A stretch of DNA of 64,000 bases. It comes from Peribacillus deserti (GTDB lineage: Bacteria > Bacillota > Bacilli > Bacillales > DSM-1321). The position numbers and the translations under genes are program-made. The notes beneath the pieces were generated by a model. The model saw nothing but the letters and a program-made list of their open reading frames with translations, did no database searches and was not told the DNA's origin. This document shows, piece by piece, positions 34,804 to 44,787 of this stretch. The DNA lies in NCBI RefSeq assembly GCF_016909175.1, contig NZ_JAFBFI010000002.1, forward strand, positions 310,001 to 374,000. The letters run 5' to 3'. Position 1 is the stretch's first letter. Every line of letters starts with the position of its first letter.

Positions 34804-37161
34804 TTACCTTTCGCCTCTTTCTCTTCTCTCTAACGTTTTTATAAAATCTTCTTTGTGCAGCTTACCTAACTCCGGATTTATGCTATCAGGATCTTCCAAT
34901 GACATAACCCGATATGCATGAATCTGGATCACTTCATCTATTAAATTTGTCGCAAATCTGGCATTTCCCTGTACCTTATGTGTATGAAGAAAGCTGGTCA
35001 AGTACTCTCTGGCATCCGTTGATAATTCATATTGAAAAGACTCGGCATAAGCCGTTATAATTTCCATGAGTTCGGACGAGGAATAATCAGGGAAATGAAT
35101 AAACTTTTTAAACCGGGACTTTAAACCAGGATTCATGGTTAAAAGCTGGTTCATTTCATCTGGGTACCCGGCTAGCACGACAACCAGATTTTCATTATGC
35201 TTAGTCATTTCATCCACTAGAGTATCAATAACCTCTTTTCCGAAGTCACCTTCTGACCCGCTTAACAATGAATAAGCTTCATCAATGAATAGTACGCCGC
35301 CAAGAGCTTCTCTAATTTTCTTCTTCGTTTTTATTGCCGTCTGGCCAACATAGCCTGCAACGAAATCAGCCCTGCTTGCCGTGATTAAGTGCCCTCGCTT
35401 CAGCATTCCGCAATCTCTTAAGATTTCTGAATACAGTTTTGCTACTGTGGTTTTACCAGTACCCGGATTTCCAGAAAAAACAGCATGAAGCTGCACAGGT
35501 ACAACAGGCAGATTTCTTTCTCTTCGAATTTGCTGCAGTTTTACAAAGGATTCAATTGCCTTCATCTCGTCTTTGATCGCAGCAAGGCCGATCAACTGAT
35601 CTAATCCATTCTTAGGGCTGGTGCTGTGGCCGATATAGTTTGCTGCAAAATCGGTTTTACTTAAAGAAGTGAATTGAAGCAGATTATGCCCCTCTATATG
35701 TTCAAGACTGGAGCCTTTTTTAAAGATAGCTTCCATAACCAGAGTGCGCACGGTTCTAGCATTACCAAATGTTTCGTCGACTTTCTCTCTTTCAATCCGT
35801 TTCTCAAGTTCAGTCTCTGCTTCGGCAGTAATCACATAATCATTATCAGCCGCGGTTTGATGGGCAATCTGTAATAATTCTGACTCTGAATAATCAGGTA
35901 GATCAAATTGATTAGAAAATGGAAACCGGCTTCGGAGCCCAGGATTGGTATTTAAAAATTCGCGCATTTCCTCTGGATACCCAGCAAGTATAACTGAAAA
36001 TTTTCCGGCATATTCACTATTTGTCATCAGGGAAACCAGCGTATCTATAGCTGTCTGTCCAAAGTCACTTCCTGATGAGTCTGACCTTCTAAGTGCATAT
36101 GCCTCATCAATGAAAAGTACACCACCGAGAGCTTTTTCGACAACCATTCTAACGTTTTCTTCTGTCTGCCCAACATATGCTCCTACCAATTGAGAGCGAT
36201 CAACTTCAATCACTTCTTCCCTTGGCAGTACACCTAGCTCGTTGAATATCTTGGCAAATAATCTTGCCAGCGTTGTTTTCCCGGTACCAGGGTTCCCCGT
36301 TAGAACCATATTGAGGCTCATTTCATCTTTTGAAATGAAACCTAATTCATTTCTTTTCTTCTGATATTGTAAGTAAATATAGAAATCATTAATCCGTTTT
36401 TTAACCTCCGTTAGGCCAACTAAATCATTTAGTTCCTTCATGGAGCTTTCTGTTGTCACTTCTGCTGCATCTTCCCTAAAAAAGTTGCGCCATTTGCTTT
36501 TAAGCTCATCAAATTTTTCTAAATGATTTTTTACATCATTAAAATGAACAGCGGTATGGAATACACCTGTTATCGATGCTTCATAATCGAGAGCTGCATG
36601 CAAGAGTCCTGTTACTTCTGCTTCTATCTCAGTGACAGCAGAAAGAAGGTCTTTATATCTTTTCGATAATTGAGGCTGAGACTCTTTTTCCATAAGGCTT
36701 TCCGCTTCACGTAAATCCTCAGCTGCCTCAACAGCTGTATCCAGAATTTTACGGCATGTATCAATGTATTCGTCCGCCATTTTCTTTTTGGAAGTACGAT
36801 TGTCGGTTTCCCTAATGTGCGGAAAAGAATAGCCGTCAAAAAGATCACTGTACTGTTTCCATTTAGTTTCTGCCAGAAGCCTGTTTGCCAGCGGATTTTT
36901 CCGGTTATACTCTATTGCTGCACTCGTCCATGCCTTAAACAGCTTGTCCTCCCCAACTAATGTTTTTCTAGTCAGCGCTAAGAGACTAAACAGCTCACTT
37001 TTAAGGAGATTCGACTCTTCAGATGCTGAAGCTGTACTTTCCAGCATCTCCAGCAGACCGAAAATTCTGGAGTAATTTTGAACATACCCTTTTTCATCAG
37101 CTTCTTGGGTTAATAATACGATTTGTTTTTCTATATGTTTTTTATCATTTTCTGTAATCAT
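34804..37161 (-). CDS. Dual AAA+ ATPase of the SpoVK/CbbX family
   Basis: 785 residues: a helical N-terminal ~240, then two AAA+ modules of CbxX/CfqX/SpoVK type. Walker A GNPGTGKTTLARLF (about 289) and GNPGTGKTTVAKLY (about 565), Walker B GGVLFIDEAYAL and GGVLFIDEAYSL, each followed by an arginine-bearing PGLRSRF / PGLKSRF. B. subtilis SpoVK is a ~320-residue single-module sporulation protein; this is a double-length relative. It heads yneP-yneQ and sits among spore-protein genes, hinting at a sporulation role. No membrane segment. Confidence 0.85.
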   Translation of the reverse strand: MITENDKKHIEKQIVLLTQEADEKGYVQNYSRIFGLLEMLESTASASEESNLLKSELFSLLALTRKTLVGEDKLFKAWTSAAIEYNRKNPLANRLLAETKWKQYSDLFDGYSFPHIRETDNRTSKKKMADEYIDTCRKILDTAVEAAEDLREAESLMEKESQPQLSKRYKDLLSAVTEIEAEVTGLLHAALDYEASITGVFHTAVHFNDVKNHLEKFDELKSKWRNFFREDAAEVTTESSMKELNDLVGLTEVKKRINDFYIYLQYQKKRNELGFISKDEMSLNMVLTGNPGTGKTTLARLFAKIFNELGVLPREEVIEVDRSQLVGAYVGQTEENVRMVVEKALGGVLFIDEAYALRRSDSSGSDFGQTAIDTLVSLMTNSEYAGKFSVILAGYPEEMREFLNTNPGLRSRFPFSNQFDLPDYSESELLQIAHQTAADNDYVITAEAETELEKRIEREKVDETFGNARTVRTLVMEAIFKKGSSLEHIEGHNLLQFTSLSKTDFAANYIGHSTSPKNGLDQLIGLAAIKDEMKAIESFVKLQQIRRERNLPVVPVQLHAVFSGNPGTGKTTVAKLYSEILRDCGMLKRGHLITASRADFVAGYVGQTAIKTKKKIREALGGVLFIDEAYSLLSGSEGDFGKEVIDTLVDEMTKHNENLVVVLAGYPDEMNQLLTMNPGLKSRFKKFIHFPDYSSSELMEIITAYAESFQYELSTDAREYLTSFLHTHKVQGNARFATNLIDEVIQIHAYRVMSLEDPDSINPELGKLHKEDFIKTLERRERGER

Positions 37162-37227
37162 GTTTATGTCACTTCTTCCAACACCAATTTACTTCTCGTG
37201 GACATTTTAAAAAGAGCACGAAAACAA

Positions 37228-37251
37228 GGTAACCCCATTTAGGGAGTTACC
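37228..37251 (-). terminator. Terminator of tlp
   Basis: Stem GGTAAC-C-CC / GG-A-GTTACC followed on the minus strand by TTGTTTTCG. Confidence 0.6.
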
Positions 37252-37294
37252 CTTTATCTTAGCATATTTTCCGCCATATTTCGCAAAAAATACC

Positions 37295-37528
37295 TTACTT
37301 GTAGCCGTTCTTCCTGGCAGCCGCCTCTTCTTTGGCTTCTATTCTCATAGATTGAATCGATTCTTCCCGTTTTTGGTTTTTTTCTAAAATTCTCTGCTGC
37401 TCCACTTCATTTGAAAAAGCCATACTTGCTTCTGCTTCACTTATATTCTCTAAAGTATTCTGTATCTTTTCCTGAAGCTTTTCTACATTATCACTGCGAT
37501 CATCCGGATAACTTTTATTAAAAGTCAT
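37295..37528 (-). CDS. tlp: Small acid-soluble spore protein Tlp
   Basis: 77-residue thioredoxin-like SASP family member (TFNKSYPDDRSDNVEKLQ, QNTLENISEAE). It lies downstream of sspN, as in the B. subtilis sspN-tlp operon transcribed in the forespore. I start at the ATG at 37528 (GGGAGGG upstream) rather than the GTG before it. Confidence 0.93.
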   Translation of the reverse strand: MTFNKSYPDDRSDNVEKLQEKIQNTLENISEAEASMAFSNEVEQQRILEKNQKREESIQSMRIEAKEEAAARKNGYK

Positions 37529-37599
37529 CACAATACCCTCCCTGCATTCAGCTTATTACAGCTCTTCATGAATATTATCCACCATAATTACATTATGTT

Positions 37600-37633
37600 A
37601 ATAAATAAAAAGTCCCTGCCAAAGACAGGGACA
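37600..37633 (-). terminator. Terminator between sspN and tlp
   Basis: Stem GTCCCTG / CAGGGAC with a T5ATTTATT minus-strand tail. It may attenuate rather than block transcription into tlp. Confidence 0.75.
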
Positions 37634-37658
37634 AAAAGTATATCAGCTCGGTTTATTC

Positions 37659-37802
37659 TTATTCACCTTTAGTTTGAATCACTTGTGCATGTTTTCCTGA
37701 CTTGTCCTGCATTTTTCTTCCGTTATTCCCGCTGAAACCACGCGGTTGTGTGCCGAGGTGACTTGGAACAAAATGTTTAGAATCTCTTTTCGGATTACTC
37801 AT
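37659..37802 (-). CDS. sspN: Small acid-soluble spore protein N
   Basis: 47-residue SASP: MSNPKRDSKHFVPSHLGTQP, a KM/QDKSGKHA middle and HAQVIQTKGE end. Minor DNA-associated or core protein of the spore. The start codon lies eight bases after GAGGAGGG, which is itself one arm of the hairpin ending upstream transcription. Confidence 0.95.
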   Translation of the reverse strand: MSNPKRDSKHFVPSHLGTQPRGFSGNNGRKMQDKSGKHAQVIQTKGE

Positions 37803-37803
37803 T

Positions 37804-37845
37804 AAAAAATCCCTCCTCTATTCTTTTAGTGTCTCAGAGGAGGGA
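37804..37845 (-). terminator. Terminator of fbpB that contains the sspN ribosome site
   Basis: Perfect 10-bp stem TCCCTCCTCT / AGAGGAGGGA (37810-37819 with 37836-37845), followed on the minus strand by TTTTTT and then the sspN ATG. The 3' arm is the Shine-Dalgarno sequence of sspN. Confidence 0.8.
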
Positions 37846-37870
37846 AGATTTCATAATAGATAAAAACTGG

Positions 37871-38002
37871 TTATTCGGCCTTTTCCAAATGCCGTCTTTC
37901 CAGGCGCTGTTCAATACGCTCCATTGCTTTATCATCTTTCAGCAATTCCCGCTTATTTTCCTTAACCAGCTCATCAAATGATAATTTTCTTCTTCTCTTC
38001 AT
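37871..38002 (-). CDS. fbpB: FbpB family small basic protein
   Basis: 43-residue basic protein KRRRKLSFDELVKENKRELL ... RLERRHLEKAE, matching B. subtilis FbpB, a proposed Fur-controlled protein helper of the sRNA FsrA in the iron-sparing response. ATG at 38002 follows AAGGTGAAAATT. I see no clear Fur box upstream, so its regulation here is open. Confidence 0.85.
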   Translation of the reverse strand: MKRRRKLSFDELVKENKRELLKDDKAMERIEQRLERRHLEKAE

Positions 38003-38399
38003 AATTTTCACCTTTTCTATTCTTTTCTTACCATTTTGTCCAAATAAACTTAAAATTATGACAAGAATTAAAATTTGTTTTAATATTTCGCTTACCGCCA
38101 CCAGAAGAACCTTAATCCCCTTGGAGGAAAATCCACAACATGGAACGAAGTATAGAGTTTTAAACGAAAACGAGTTAAGTGGAATGGCTGTGCGAGGGAA
38201 TAAGCCTCGGAGCGATTTAATTATGTTCTGCGCGAAAAATTTAGGTTTCAGCGCGAAATTTCAAAACTCGCGAAAATCTGGATCTCTCGCGTGAAGTTAA
38301 TTTCCATTACAAAATCTGGAATACTCCGCTTTCAGCCCAGAGAAATTCCTTACATAAACTCTGCACATGACTCACTTTATTTGTCTAACACTAAACGCA
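38003..38399. repeat. Intergenic gap with degenerate CGCGAAA repeats
   Basis: About 400 bp without a gene. Between 38190 and 38300 the core GCGCGAAAATTT recurs (38230, 38251, then TCGCGAAAA near 38268 and TCGCGTGAA near 38287; weaker CGA units at 38193 and 38213), spaced about 17-21 bp. The unit differs from the repeats at 6.9 kb but has a similar period. Confidence 0.6.
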
Positions 38400-38434
38400 A
38401 AAGAAACCAGGCACCTTCGCGCCTGGTTTCTTTT
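38400..38434. terminator. Terminator of yneN
   Basis: Stem AAAGAAACCAGGC / GCCTGGTTTCTTT, eight-base loop, T-rich on the plus side and AAA on the other; it overlaps the yneN stop. Confidence 0.8.
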
Positions 38435-38942
38435 ACTTTAAAGCATTCATTTGTTCCGTCATATCTTTTTTAGTCATCGCACCCAAGATTTTTTTCTTGA
38501 TCACGCCATTGCTGTCAATGAAGTATGTAGTTGGAATGGAAATGACTTTATAGGTTGTGTTTACTTCGTTTTCGGAATCCAGCAATATGGGGAAGGTCAT
38601 TCCCATTTTGGCGGCAAATCCTTTTACATCTGCTGCGGGATCCATATTTACAGCTAAAATGACTTGATCATCAGCCATTTGTTTTGAGTATTCTTCCATC
38701 TCGGGAATTTCTTTTTTACATGGCGGACACCAGGTTGCCCAGAAATTGAGCATCACTTTTTTACCACGGTAGTCAGAGAGCTTCACACTTTTGCCTTCGA
38801 GAGTTTTTAATTCAAAATCGGGAGCAGAGTTTCCCTCTTCGATTCCGGGAGATGCCTTTTCTTGTTTGTTGTCCATCGCCTGAACGATTGCTACAGAAAG
38901 GAGCAGCAGCAATACGATAGCTGAAAGAACCTTTTTAATCAT
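38433..38942 (-). CDS. yneN: Thiol-disulfide oxidoreductase, TlpA/ResA-like
   Basis: 169 residues: signal anchor at about 5-23, then a thioredoxin fold with the active-site motif WCPPC near residue 71 and the cis-Pro in SIPTTYFID near 140. It faces outside the membrane and reduces or isomerises disulfides; ResA paralogues act in cytochrome c or spore maturation, but no target gene is adjacent. Same position beside acnA in B. subtilis. Confidence 0.9.
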   Translation of the reverse strand: MIKKVLSAIVLLLLLSVAIVQAMDNKQEKASPGIEEGNSAPDFELKTLEGKSVKLSDYRGKKVMLNFWATWCPPCKKEIPEMEEYSKQMADDQVILAVNMDPAADVKGFAAKMGMTFPILLDSENEVNTTYKVISIPTTYFIDSNGVIKKKILGAMTKKDMTEQMNALK

Positions 38943-39039
38943 TTTGTTCCCCCCTTATGCTCGTTATTACCATTATAGACAATTCTCTTTAATATCTATA
39001 ATATTTTTTTATTTTTAAAAAAAATGAACACAAAAGCTC

Positions 39040-39071
39040 AATCAAAAAAGGCCTCACATGAGGAGGCCTTT
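39040..39071 (-). terminator. Terminator of acnA
   Basis: Stem AAAGGCCTC / GAGGCCTTT, seven-base loop, minus-strand TTTTTTGATTG tail. Confidence 0.85.
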
Positions 39072-39084
39072 CATTTGGCAGATC

Positions 39085-41808
39085 TTAAGCTTCAGTCTTT
39101 GCAGTCTCTTGAAGTTTTTGGCGAAGTACCATTTGCAGAATACCGCCATGACGGTAGTACTCGATTTCTACTTCACTGTCAAAACGAACTAGGACTTCAA
39201 ATTCTTTTGTATTTCCAGCTTCGTCCGTTGCAGTAACTTTCAGCAGATCACGAGGCCTTACAGTTTGGTCTAATTGGACATTTATCGTTTCTTTACCAGT
39301 CAATCCGTGTGTCTCAGCGTTTTCTCCTGCTTTGAATTGAAGAGGCAGAACACCCATTAACACAAGGTTTGAACGGTGAATACGTTCAAAGCTTTCTGCA
39401 AGAACCGTTTTGATTCCAAGAAGGTTCGTACCTTTTGCTGCCCAGTCACGTGAAGAACCCATTCCGTAATCTTTGCCGGCCAGAACAATAAGTCCTGTTC
39501 CGTCCTGCTGATATTTCATACATGCATCATAGATGCTCATTACATCACCGGTAGGCCAGTAAGTAGTATATCCGCCTTCTGTTCCAGGAGCAACCTGGTT
39601 TTTAATGCGGATATTGGCAAAAGTACCGCGCATCATGACTTCGTGGTTACCACGGCGTGATCCGTAAGAGTTAAAGTCACGTGGTTTTACTCCGTTTGCA
39701 CGAAGGTAAAGGCCAGCAGGAGTATCCTTGCCAATCGCTCCAGCAGGTGAAATATGGTCAGTTGTTACAGAATCGCCGAATTTAGCAACTACCTTCAATC
39801 CATTTAAAGGCTTAACATCTTCCGGATCCGGAGAAAGGCCTTCAAAGAAAGGAGGATTTTGAATGTACGTAGACTGCTCATCAAATGAATAGAGAGAGTC
39901 ATTATTAGTTTGGATTTCATTCCAGCGTTCGTTGTCCTGGAACACATTTTGGTATTCTTTACGGAAAAGTTCAGGAGTAACCGTTTGGCTGACAACTTCA
40001 CTGATTTCTTCTTTTGTCGGCCAGATGTCCTTCAAGAATACATCGTTGCCAACCTGGTCTTTCCCGATTACATCATTTTGAAGATCGACGTTTACATTAC
40101 CTGCCAGTGCATAAGCAACAACCAGCGGCGGTGATGCCAGGTAGTTACCTTTAACCAGAGGATGAATCCGTCCTTCAAAGTTACGGTTTCCTGAAAGAAC
40201 AGAAGTTACAAGAAGATCTGAATCTGCAACCGCCTTTTCAACATCCATCTCGAGCGGTCCGGAGTTGCCGATACAAGTTGTACATCCGTAACCAACAATA
40301 TTAAAGCCCAATTTATCAAGGTATGGCTGAAGTCCGGAATCACGAAGATAGCCTGTTACTACTTTAGATCCTGGAGCTAAAGATGTCTTGACATATGCAG
40401 GAACTTCAAGGCCTTTTTCAATCGCTTTCTTAGCAAGAAGACCAGCAGCTACCAGTACATATGGATTAGATGTGTTGGTACAGCTCGTAATGGAAGCAAT
40501 AGCCACTGCACCAGTTTTCATAGTAACTTCTTCTTTATTCAATTTGAAAGCAACCTCTCTATCAAGATCAGCTGCTTCTAGTCCAAAGCCCTGGTTTCCG
40601 GCCGGAGCCGCAACAGCTTTTCGGAAAGAAGACTGCATTTCTGAAAGAGGGATCAAATCCTGCGGACGCTTAGGACCAGAAAGGTTGGCTTCAATTAGAG
40701 CAAGGTCAATTTCTACGACGTCTGTATATACAGGCTCGATGTCTGGAGTCAGCCATAAGCCATTAGCTTTGCAGTATTCTTCTACAACTTTAATGTGGTC
40801 AGCATCACGGCCAGTCAGGTGAAGGTAAGCAATGGCTTCTTCATCAACCGGGAAGAATCCACAAGTTGCTCCATATTCGGGAGCCATGTTTGCAACAGTT
40901 GCACGGTCTGCAAGCGGTAATGAAGAAACTCCAGGTCCGAAGAACTCGACAAATTTACCGACTACTCCTTTTTTACGAAGTTCCTGAGTAACTTTTAATG
41001 CTAGGTCCGTTGCAGTCGCTCCATTAGGAAGTTCATTAACAAAACGAACACCCACTACTTCTGGCACGGGGAAGTAAGAAGGCTGTCCAAGCATGCCTGC
41101 TTCTGCTTCAATACCGCCTACACCCCATCCTAATACTCCAAGACCATTGATCATGGTAGTATGGGAATCGGTACCAACTAATGTATCCGGATACAATTCT
41201 ATTTCGCCATTTTCACCTTCTGCAGCATGAACAACATCTGCTAAAAACTCAAGGTTAACTTGGTGAACGATACCTGTTGCCGGCGGAACTGCGCGGTAGT
41301 TGTCAAATGCTTTTTGTGCCCAGTTAAGGAACTGATAGCGTTCAGCATTACGTTCAAATTCAAGGTCCATATTAAATTTTAATGAATCCATGGAACCAGC
41401 TCTATCTACCTGCACAGAGTGGTCGATAACAAGATCCACAGTTTTTTCTGGATTGATTTTATTAGGGTCGCCGCCAAGGTCTGCCATTGCTTTTCTCATA
41501 GAAGCAAGGTCAACTACAACTGGCACACCAGTGAAATCTTGAAGAATTACACGTGTCGGCTTGAATGGAACATCCACTTCCTGGACCCCGTCTGTTCCCC
41601 ATTTTGCTAAGTTTTCAACATGCTCTTTTTTAATAACGAATCCATCTTCTTGTCTTAGTACAGATTCCAAAAGTACTTTAATGGAGTACGGTAAATTAGA
41701 AACCTTTGCAACTCCAGCTTCTTCCAATGCATTTAGACGATAGTAATTATAGCGCTTTCCATTTACCTCAAATGAACTGCGTGATTGAAAAATATCTTTC
41801 TTTGCCAT
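39085..41808 (-). CDS. acnA: Aconitate hydratase A
   Basis: 907-residue TCA-cycle enzyme interconverting citrate and isocitrate; also an iron-responsive RNA-binding protein in Bacillus (CitB). 4Fe-4S ligands are seen in [10 protein letters not shown] and [13 protein letters not shown]; substrate-binding [10 protein letters not shown] lies in the C-terminal swivelling domain. In B. subtilis CcpC and CodY control it; I could not assign their sites in the 400-bp leader. Monocistronic. Confidence 0.97.
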   Translation of the reverse strand: MAKKDIFQSRSSFEVNGKRYNYYRLNALEEAGVAKVSNLPYSIKVLLESVLRQEDGFVIKKEHVENLAKWGTDGVQEVDVPFKPTRVILQDFTGVPVVVDLASMRKAMADLGGDPNKINPEKTVDLVIDHSVQVDRAGSMDSLKFNMDLEFERNAERYQFLNWAQKAFDNYRAVPPATGIVHQVNLEFLADVVHAAEGENGEIELYPDTLVGTDSHTTMINGLGVLGWGVGGIEAEAGMLGQPSYFPVPEVVGVRFVNELPNGATATDLALKVTQELRKKGVVGKFVEFFGPGVSSLPLADRATVANMAPEYGATCGFFPVDEEAIAYLHLTGRDADHIKVVEEYCKANGLWLTPDIEPVYTDVVEIDLALIEANLSGPKRPQDLIPLSEMQSSFRKAVAAPAGNQGFGLEAADLDREVAFKLNKEEVTMKTGAVAIASITSCTNTSNPYVLVAAGLLAKKAIEKGLEVPAYVKTSLAPGSKVVTGYLRDSGLQPYLDKLGFNIVGYGCTTCIGNSGPLEMDVEKAVADSDLLVTSVLSGNRNFEGRIHPLVKGNYLASPPLVVAYALAGNVNVDLQNDVIGKDQVGNDVFLKDIWPTKEEISEVVSQTVTPELFRKEYQNVFQDNERWNEIQTNNDSLYSFDEQSTYIQNPPFFEGLSPDPEDVKPLNGLKVVAKFGDSVTTDHISPAGAIGKDTPAGLYLRANGVKPRDFNSYGSRRGNHEVMMRGTFANIRIKNQVAPGTEGGYTTYWPTGDVMSIYDACMKYQQDGTGLIVLAGKDYGMGSSRDWAAKGTNLLGIKTVLAESFERIHRSNLVLMGVLPLQFKAGENAETHGLTGKETINVQLDQTVRPRDLLKVTATDEAGNTKEFEVLVRFDSEVEIEYYRHGGILQMVLRQKLQETAKTEA

Positions 41809-42171
41809 TAATCAAACACCCCTTTTTGATTCGAAACATTCAATAGTTTAATAGTTAATTGTACATAGGACGGTCCATTGTATAACCAGTCTCTTTAATA
41901 ATAAGTGATTTCTAGAATAATGTCGAAAAATTCGAACCATGTTTCTAGCAACTTTACATTATTATATTATTCCTCTTTTGCCAATAAGTAAATTAGAAGT
42001 ATGTTATTGATTAACATAAGGAAAACTTATTGTTCAGCGGTTAACCCAAGGTTCAGCCCATGTTACAACAGATATCTAACTTATAGTCAGAATCTAAACA
42101 TTATTTTAACATATTTATTTTGAAAACGATTAAATAACTGAATATTTATTTTCGGTAAAAAATCCTTTTAA
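41809..42171. other. acnA upstream region
   Basis: About 360 bp with no gene. Minus-strand TATACA preceded by TGG is a possible extended -10, and AT-rich dyads (ATAATAAGTGA...TAGAATAATG) might bind CcpC, but I cannot match a consensus. Nothing else seen. Confidence 0.4.
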
Positions 42172-42209
42172 ATAAGAAAGCTGATTACAAGATTTCTGTA
42201 ATCAGCTTC
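42172..42209 (-). terminator. Terminator of the small gene at 42214
   Basis: Perfect stem AAGCTGATTACA / TGTAATCAGCTT, seven-base loop, TTATTT tail on the minus strand (TTCTTTTTT on the plus). Confidence 0.8.
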
Positions 42210-42213
42210 TTTT

Positions 42214-42483
42214 TTACTCCATTTCTTCTATTTCTTTCATTATCTGGTGCAATTCTTCCTGATATTGTTTCAGTTGAATCCGCTGGTGTTCCGATGCTAC
42301 TTCTAAAGCATTTTCAATCTGCTGAAATGCTTCATTTACTTCCTGCTTTAAAGCCTTGACCTGAGTTCCAAAATCAGCGCTGCGATAATCTACTCCGCTG
42401 GCTTCATCCCTCGCTTGCTCTACCCCTTGCTGGGCTGCCTGGAATGCCTGCTGTTTATCTTTATGATAAGGATACTTATCCAT
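42214..42483 (-). CDS. Small coiled-coil protein, unknown function
   Basis: 89 residues, polar and helical: [19 protein letters not shown] at the start and a Glu/Gln-rich amphipathic C-terminus ([20 protein letters not shown]). ATG at 42483 follows AGGAGGAATAACG; the longer frame to 42714 would overlap the divergent sspP gene and is rejected. Its position next to spore genes is the only functional hint. Confidence 0.75.
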   Translation of the reverse strand: MDKYPYHKDKQQAFQAAQQGVEQARDEASGVDYRSADFGTQVKALKQEVNEAFQQIENALEVASEHQRIQLKQYQEELHQIMKEIEEME

Positions 42484-42619
42484 CGTTATTCCTCCTGTAT
42501 CAAAGATTCCTTTCTTAGATTGTACGGAAGGAAATAATTTATACTTCGAGAGCCCGCATTCATATCGTATAAACTCAGTGTTATTTATGCAATCTAAGAG
42601 TAAGGGGGCTGAAAAGATT

Positions 42620-42754
42620 ATGACTAAAAAAAATGCACGAAGAAATGCACCTGATAATATTAATTCAACCCAGCCGGAACCGATGAGCGGGTCACATAAA
42701 GTTAAAAACCGCAACCATTCAAGACAAAAGCATCATGCCCACCATGATATGTAG
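42620..42754 (+). CDS. sspP: Small acid-soluble spore protein P
   Basis: 44-residue protein [20 protein letters not shown] followed by [19 protein letters not shown] and HHDM, diagnostic of SspP (ending KVKNRNHTRQKH...HDM in relatives). Preceded by AGGGGGCTGAAAAGATT. sspO, usually upstream, is not seen in the window. Confidence 0.9.
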   Translation: MTKKNARRNAPDNINSTQPEPMSGSHKVKNRNHSRQKHHAHHDM

Positions 42755-42860
42755 TATATACTGGACCTTTTTAAGGTCCTTTTTAATTTGCGAGTCCTAT
42801 ATTTATGGTAGTGGAAATTTTTCCGTATGCCAGAACTATGCAATCATCGATTTCCCTTCT

Positions 42861-43053
42861 AACCACAAAAAAGACGATACTGCTAATCCTGACCTATTAT
42901 TCGCAACCGGTTATGCAGCCTGCTTCGATAGTGCGCCAATTTTAGTTGCACGACAAGCAAGAAAGCGAATTCAATCCTCTGTTAGTGCTGATTCTACAAA
43001 TGGGGATTTGGGTTTCCGCGGTACTTGATATTGCTAAGAAGCAGAGAATTTAG
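42861..43053 (+). pseudogene. OhrA/OsmC organic hydroperoxide reductase remnant
   Basis: The frame DDTANPDLLFATGYAACFDS (then PILVARQARKRIQSSVSAD) is the heart of OhrA, including the first catalytic Cys in YAACF. The Arg-bearing N-terminus is missing, the frame closes at 43028, and a short in-family stretch VLDIAKKQ follows in another frame. The second catalytic Cys region is absent. Inactive fragment. Confidence 0.7.
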
Positions 43054-43166
43054 TGGATCATAAAGAGATATAGATGAGCATACTTTTTCCTGAATATTCC
43101 TTTATTAATAAGCTTTAATGAAGAAACATGCACTTGGTTACATTAATAGTCTGGAGGTGAAGAATA

Positions 43167-43367
43167 ATGGCAGAGAAAAACCAGATACAATCTAATTCAT
43201 GTGTAAATCAATCTCTTGAGAACCAAGAGGCTGTACCAGGCATGGATGCTTCTGCTACTTGTGACAACCAGGCAGAAGCTGCCCGTCACCAGGCTGGATC
43301 TTCAGGCAAAACCGGAGCTGAATTTGCAAGTGTCGATAATTCTACGACGAGAAAATTAGAACCTTAA
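43167..43367 (+). CDS. Small hydrophilic protein, unknown function
   Basis: 66 residues, Asn/Gln/Ser/Ala-rich with two Cys (NSCVNQ, SATCDNQ), no hydrophobic segment. CTGGAGGTGAAGAATA precedes the ATG, so it is probably translated. The composition resembles small spore or coat proteins, but I recognise no family. Confidence 0.6.
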   Translation: MAEKNQIQSNSCVNQSLENQEAVPGMDASATCDNQAEAARHQAGSSGKTGAEFASVDNSTTRKLEP

Positions 43368-43408
43368 CGAGTTTGTTTACGTTCAGCGGACTTTAAAAAT
43401 TTATTTAA

Positions 43409-43437
43409 AGAACACCTCCCGCTAAGGAGGTGTTCTG
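43409..43437 (+). terminator. Terminator after the small gene at 43167
   Basis: Perfect stem AGAACACCTCC / GGAGGTGTTCT, six-base loop; the T run (GCCATTTTC) is displaced. Confidence 0.65.
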
Positions 43438-43520
43438 CCATTTTCGGAAGCTTTTTTCGTTTTGGCACTTGTAACCGGTACAGATAAGCAGAAAACTGAC
43501 TACGAGAAGCATATATTCAA

Positions 43521-43790
43521 TTAGTCTTGTTTATTCATATACTCTTTTATTTTTCTTTCTTCCCACTCTGAGCCGAAATTTCCAAATACTACAGTCGATA
43601 AACCATGTACAATTAATCCAATTCCCCAGCCGCAAAGCGGGTATACAAACCACCAGTTCCCTGCATCGGAACTTAAATTAATAAAAAGAAGCATAATATT
43701 TACGAGAACATAAACGGCTGCATGCAGGTAAAAAGCTTTGAGGTTCTGAACTCTTTTTTTCGCTTTTAGATACTGCTCATTCTTTTCCAA
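43521..43790 (-). CDS. 2TM domain-containing protein
   Basis: 89 residues with two membrane helices (about 20-40 and 48-70) and WW in the loop; a basic YLKAKKRVQ head and FGSEWEERKIKEYM tail match the 2TM domain family found in Bacteroidetes and Bacilli, in some cases beside sensor kinases. No partner here. TTG start at 43790 follows GGGGGTATTTTA. Confidence 0.75.
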   Translation of the reverse strand: MEKNEQYLKAKKRVQNLKAFYLHAAVYVLVNIMLLFINLSSDAGNWWFVYPLCGWGIGLIVHGLSTVVFGNFGSEWEERKIKEYMNKQD

Positions 43791-43942
43791 TAAAATACCC
43801 CCGCAATCCGAAACAATATTTATTTTTACTCTGATTCATATATAATACTACCGCATTTTAACAATATGTGAATTTGCATAAACATTTATTCAATAAAAAA
43901 GAGCCGCTGCCATGAGCGCCTCCAACAAGCTGCATTATTATT

Positions 43943-44734
<792 letters not shown>

Positions 44735-44787
44735 TTAGAATATCCTTTTTTTGTGGTAAAATCCATTATTCTGTCCTCCAGAGATTC

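Noticed and set aside
38003-38101. Hydrophobic N-terminal extension of FbpB
   Set aside because: The family starts at KRRRKLSF, and AAGGTGAAAATT stands at that ATG.
41880-41960. CodY or CcpC sites before acnA
   Set aside because: AT-rich dyads are present but none matches either consensus well enough to call.
42484-42714. Upstream extension of the small gene at 42214
   Set aside because: It overlaps the divergent sspP and lacks a ribosome site; AGGAGGAATAACG stands at the inner ATG.
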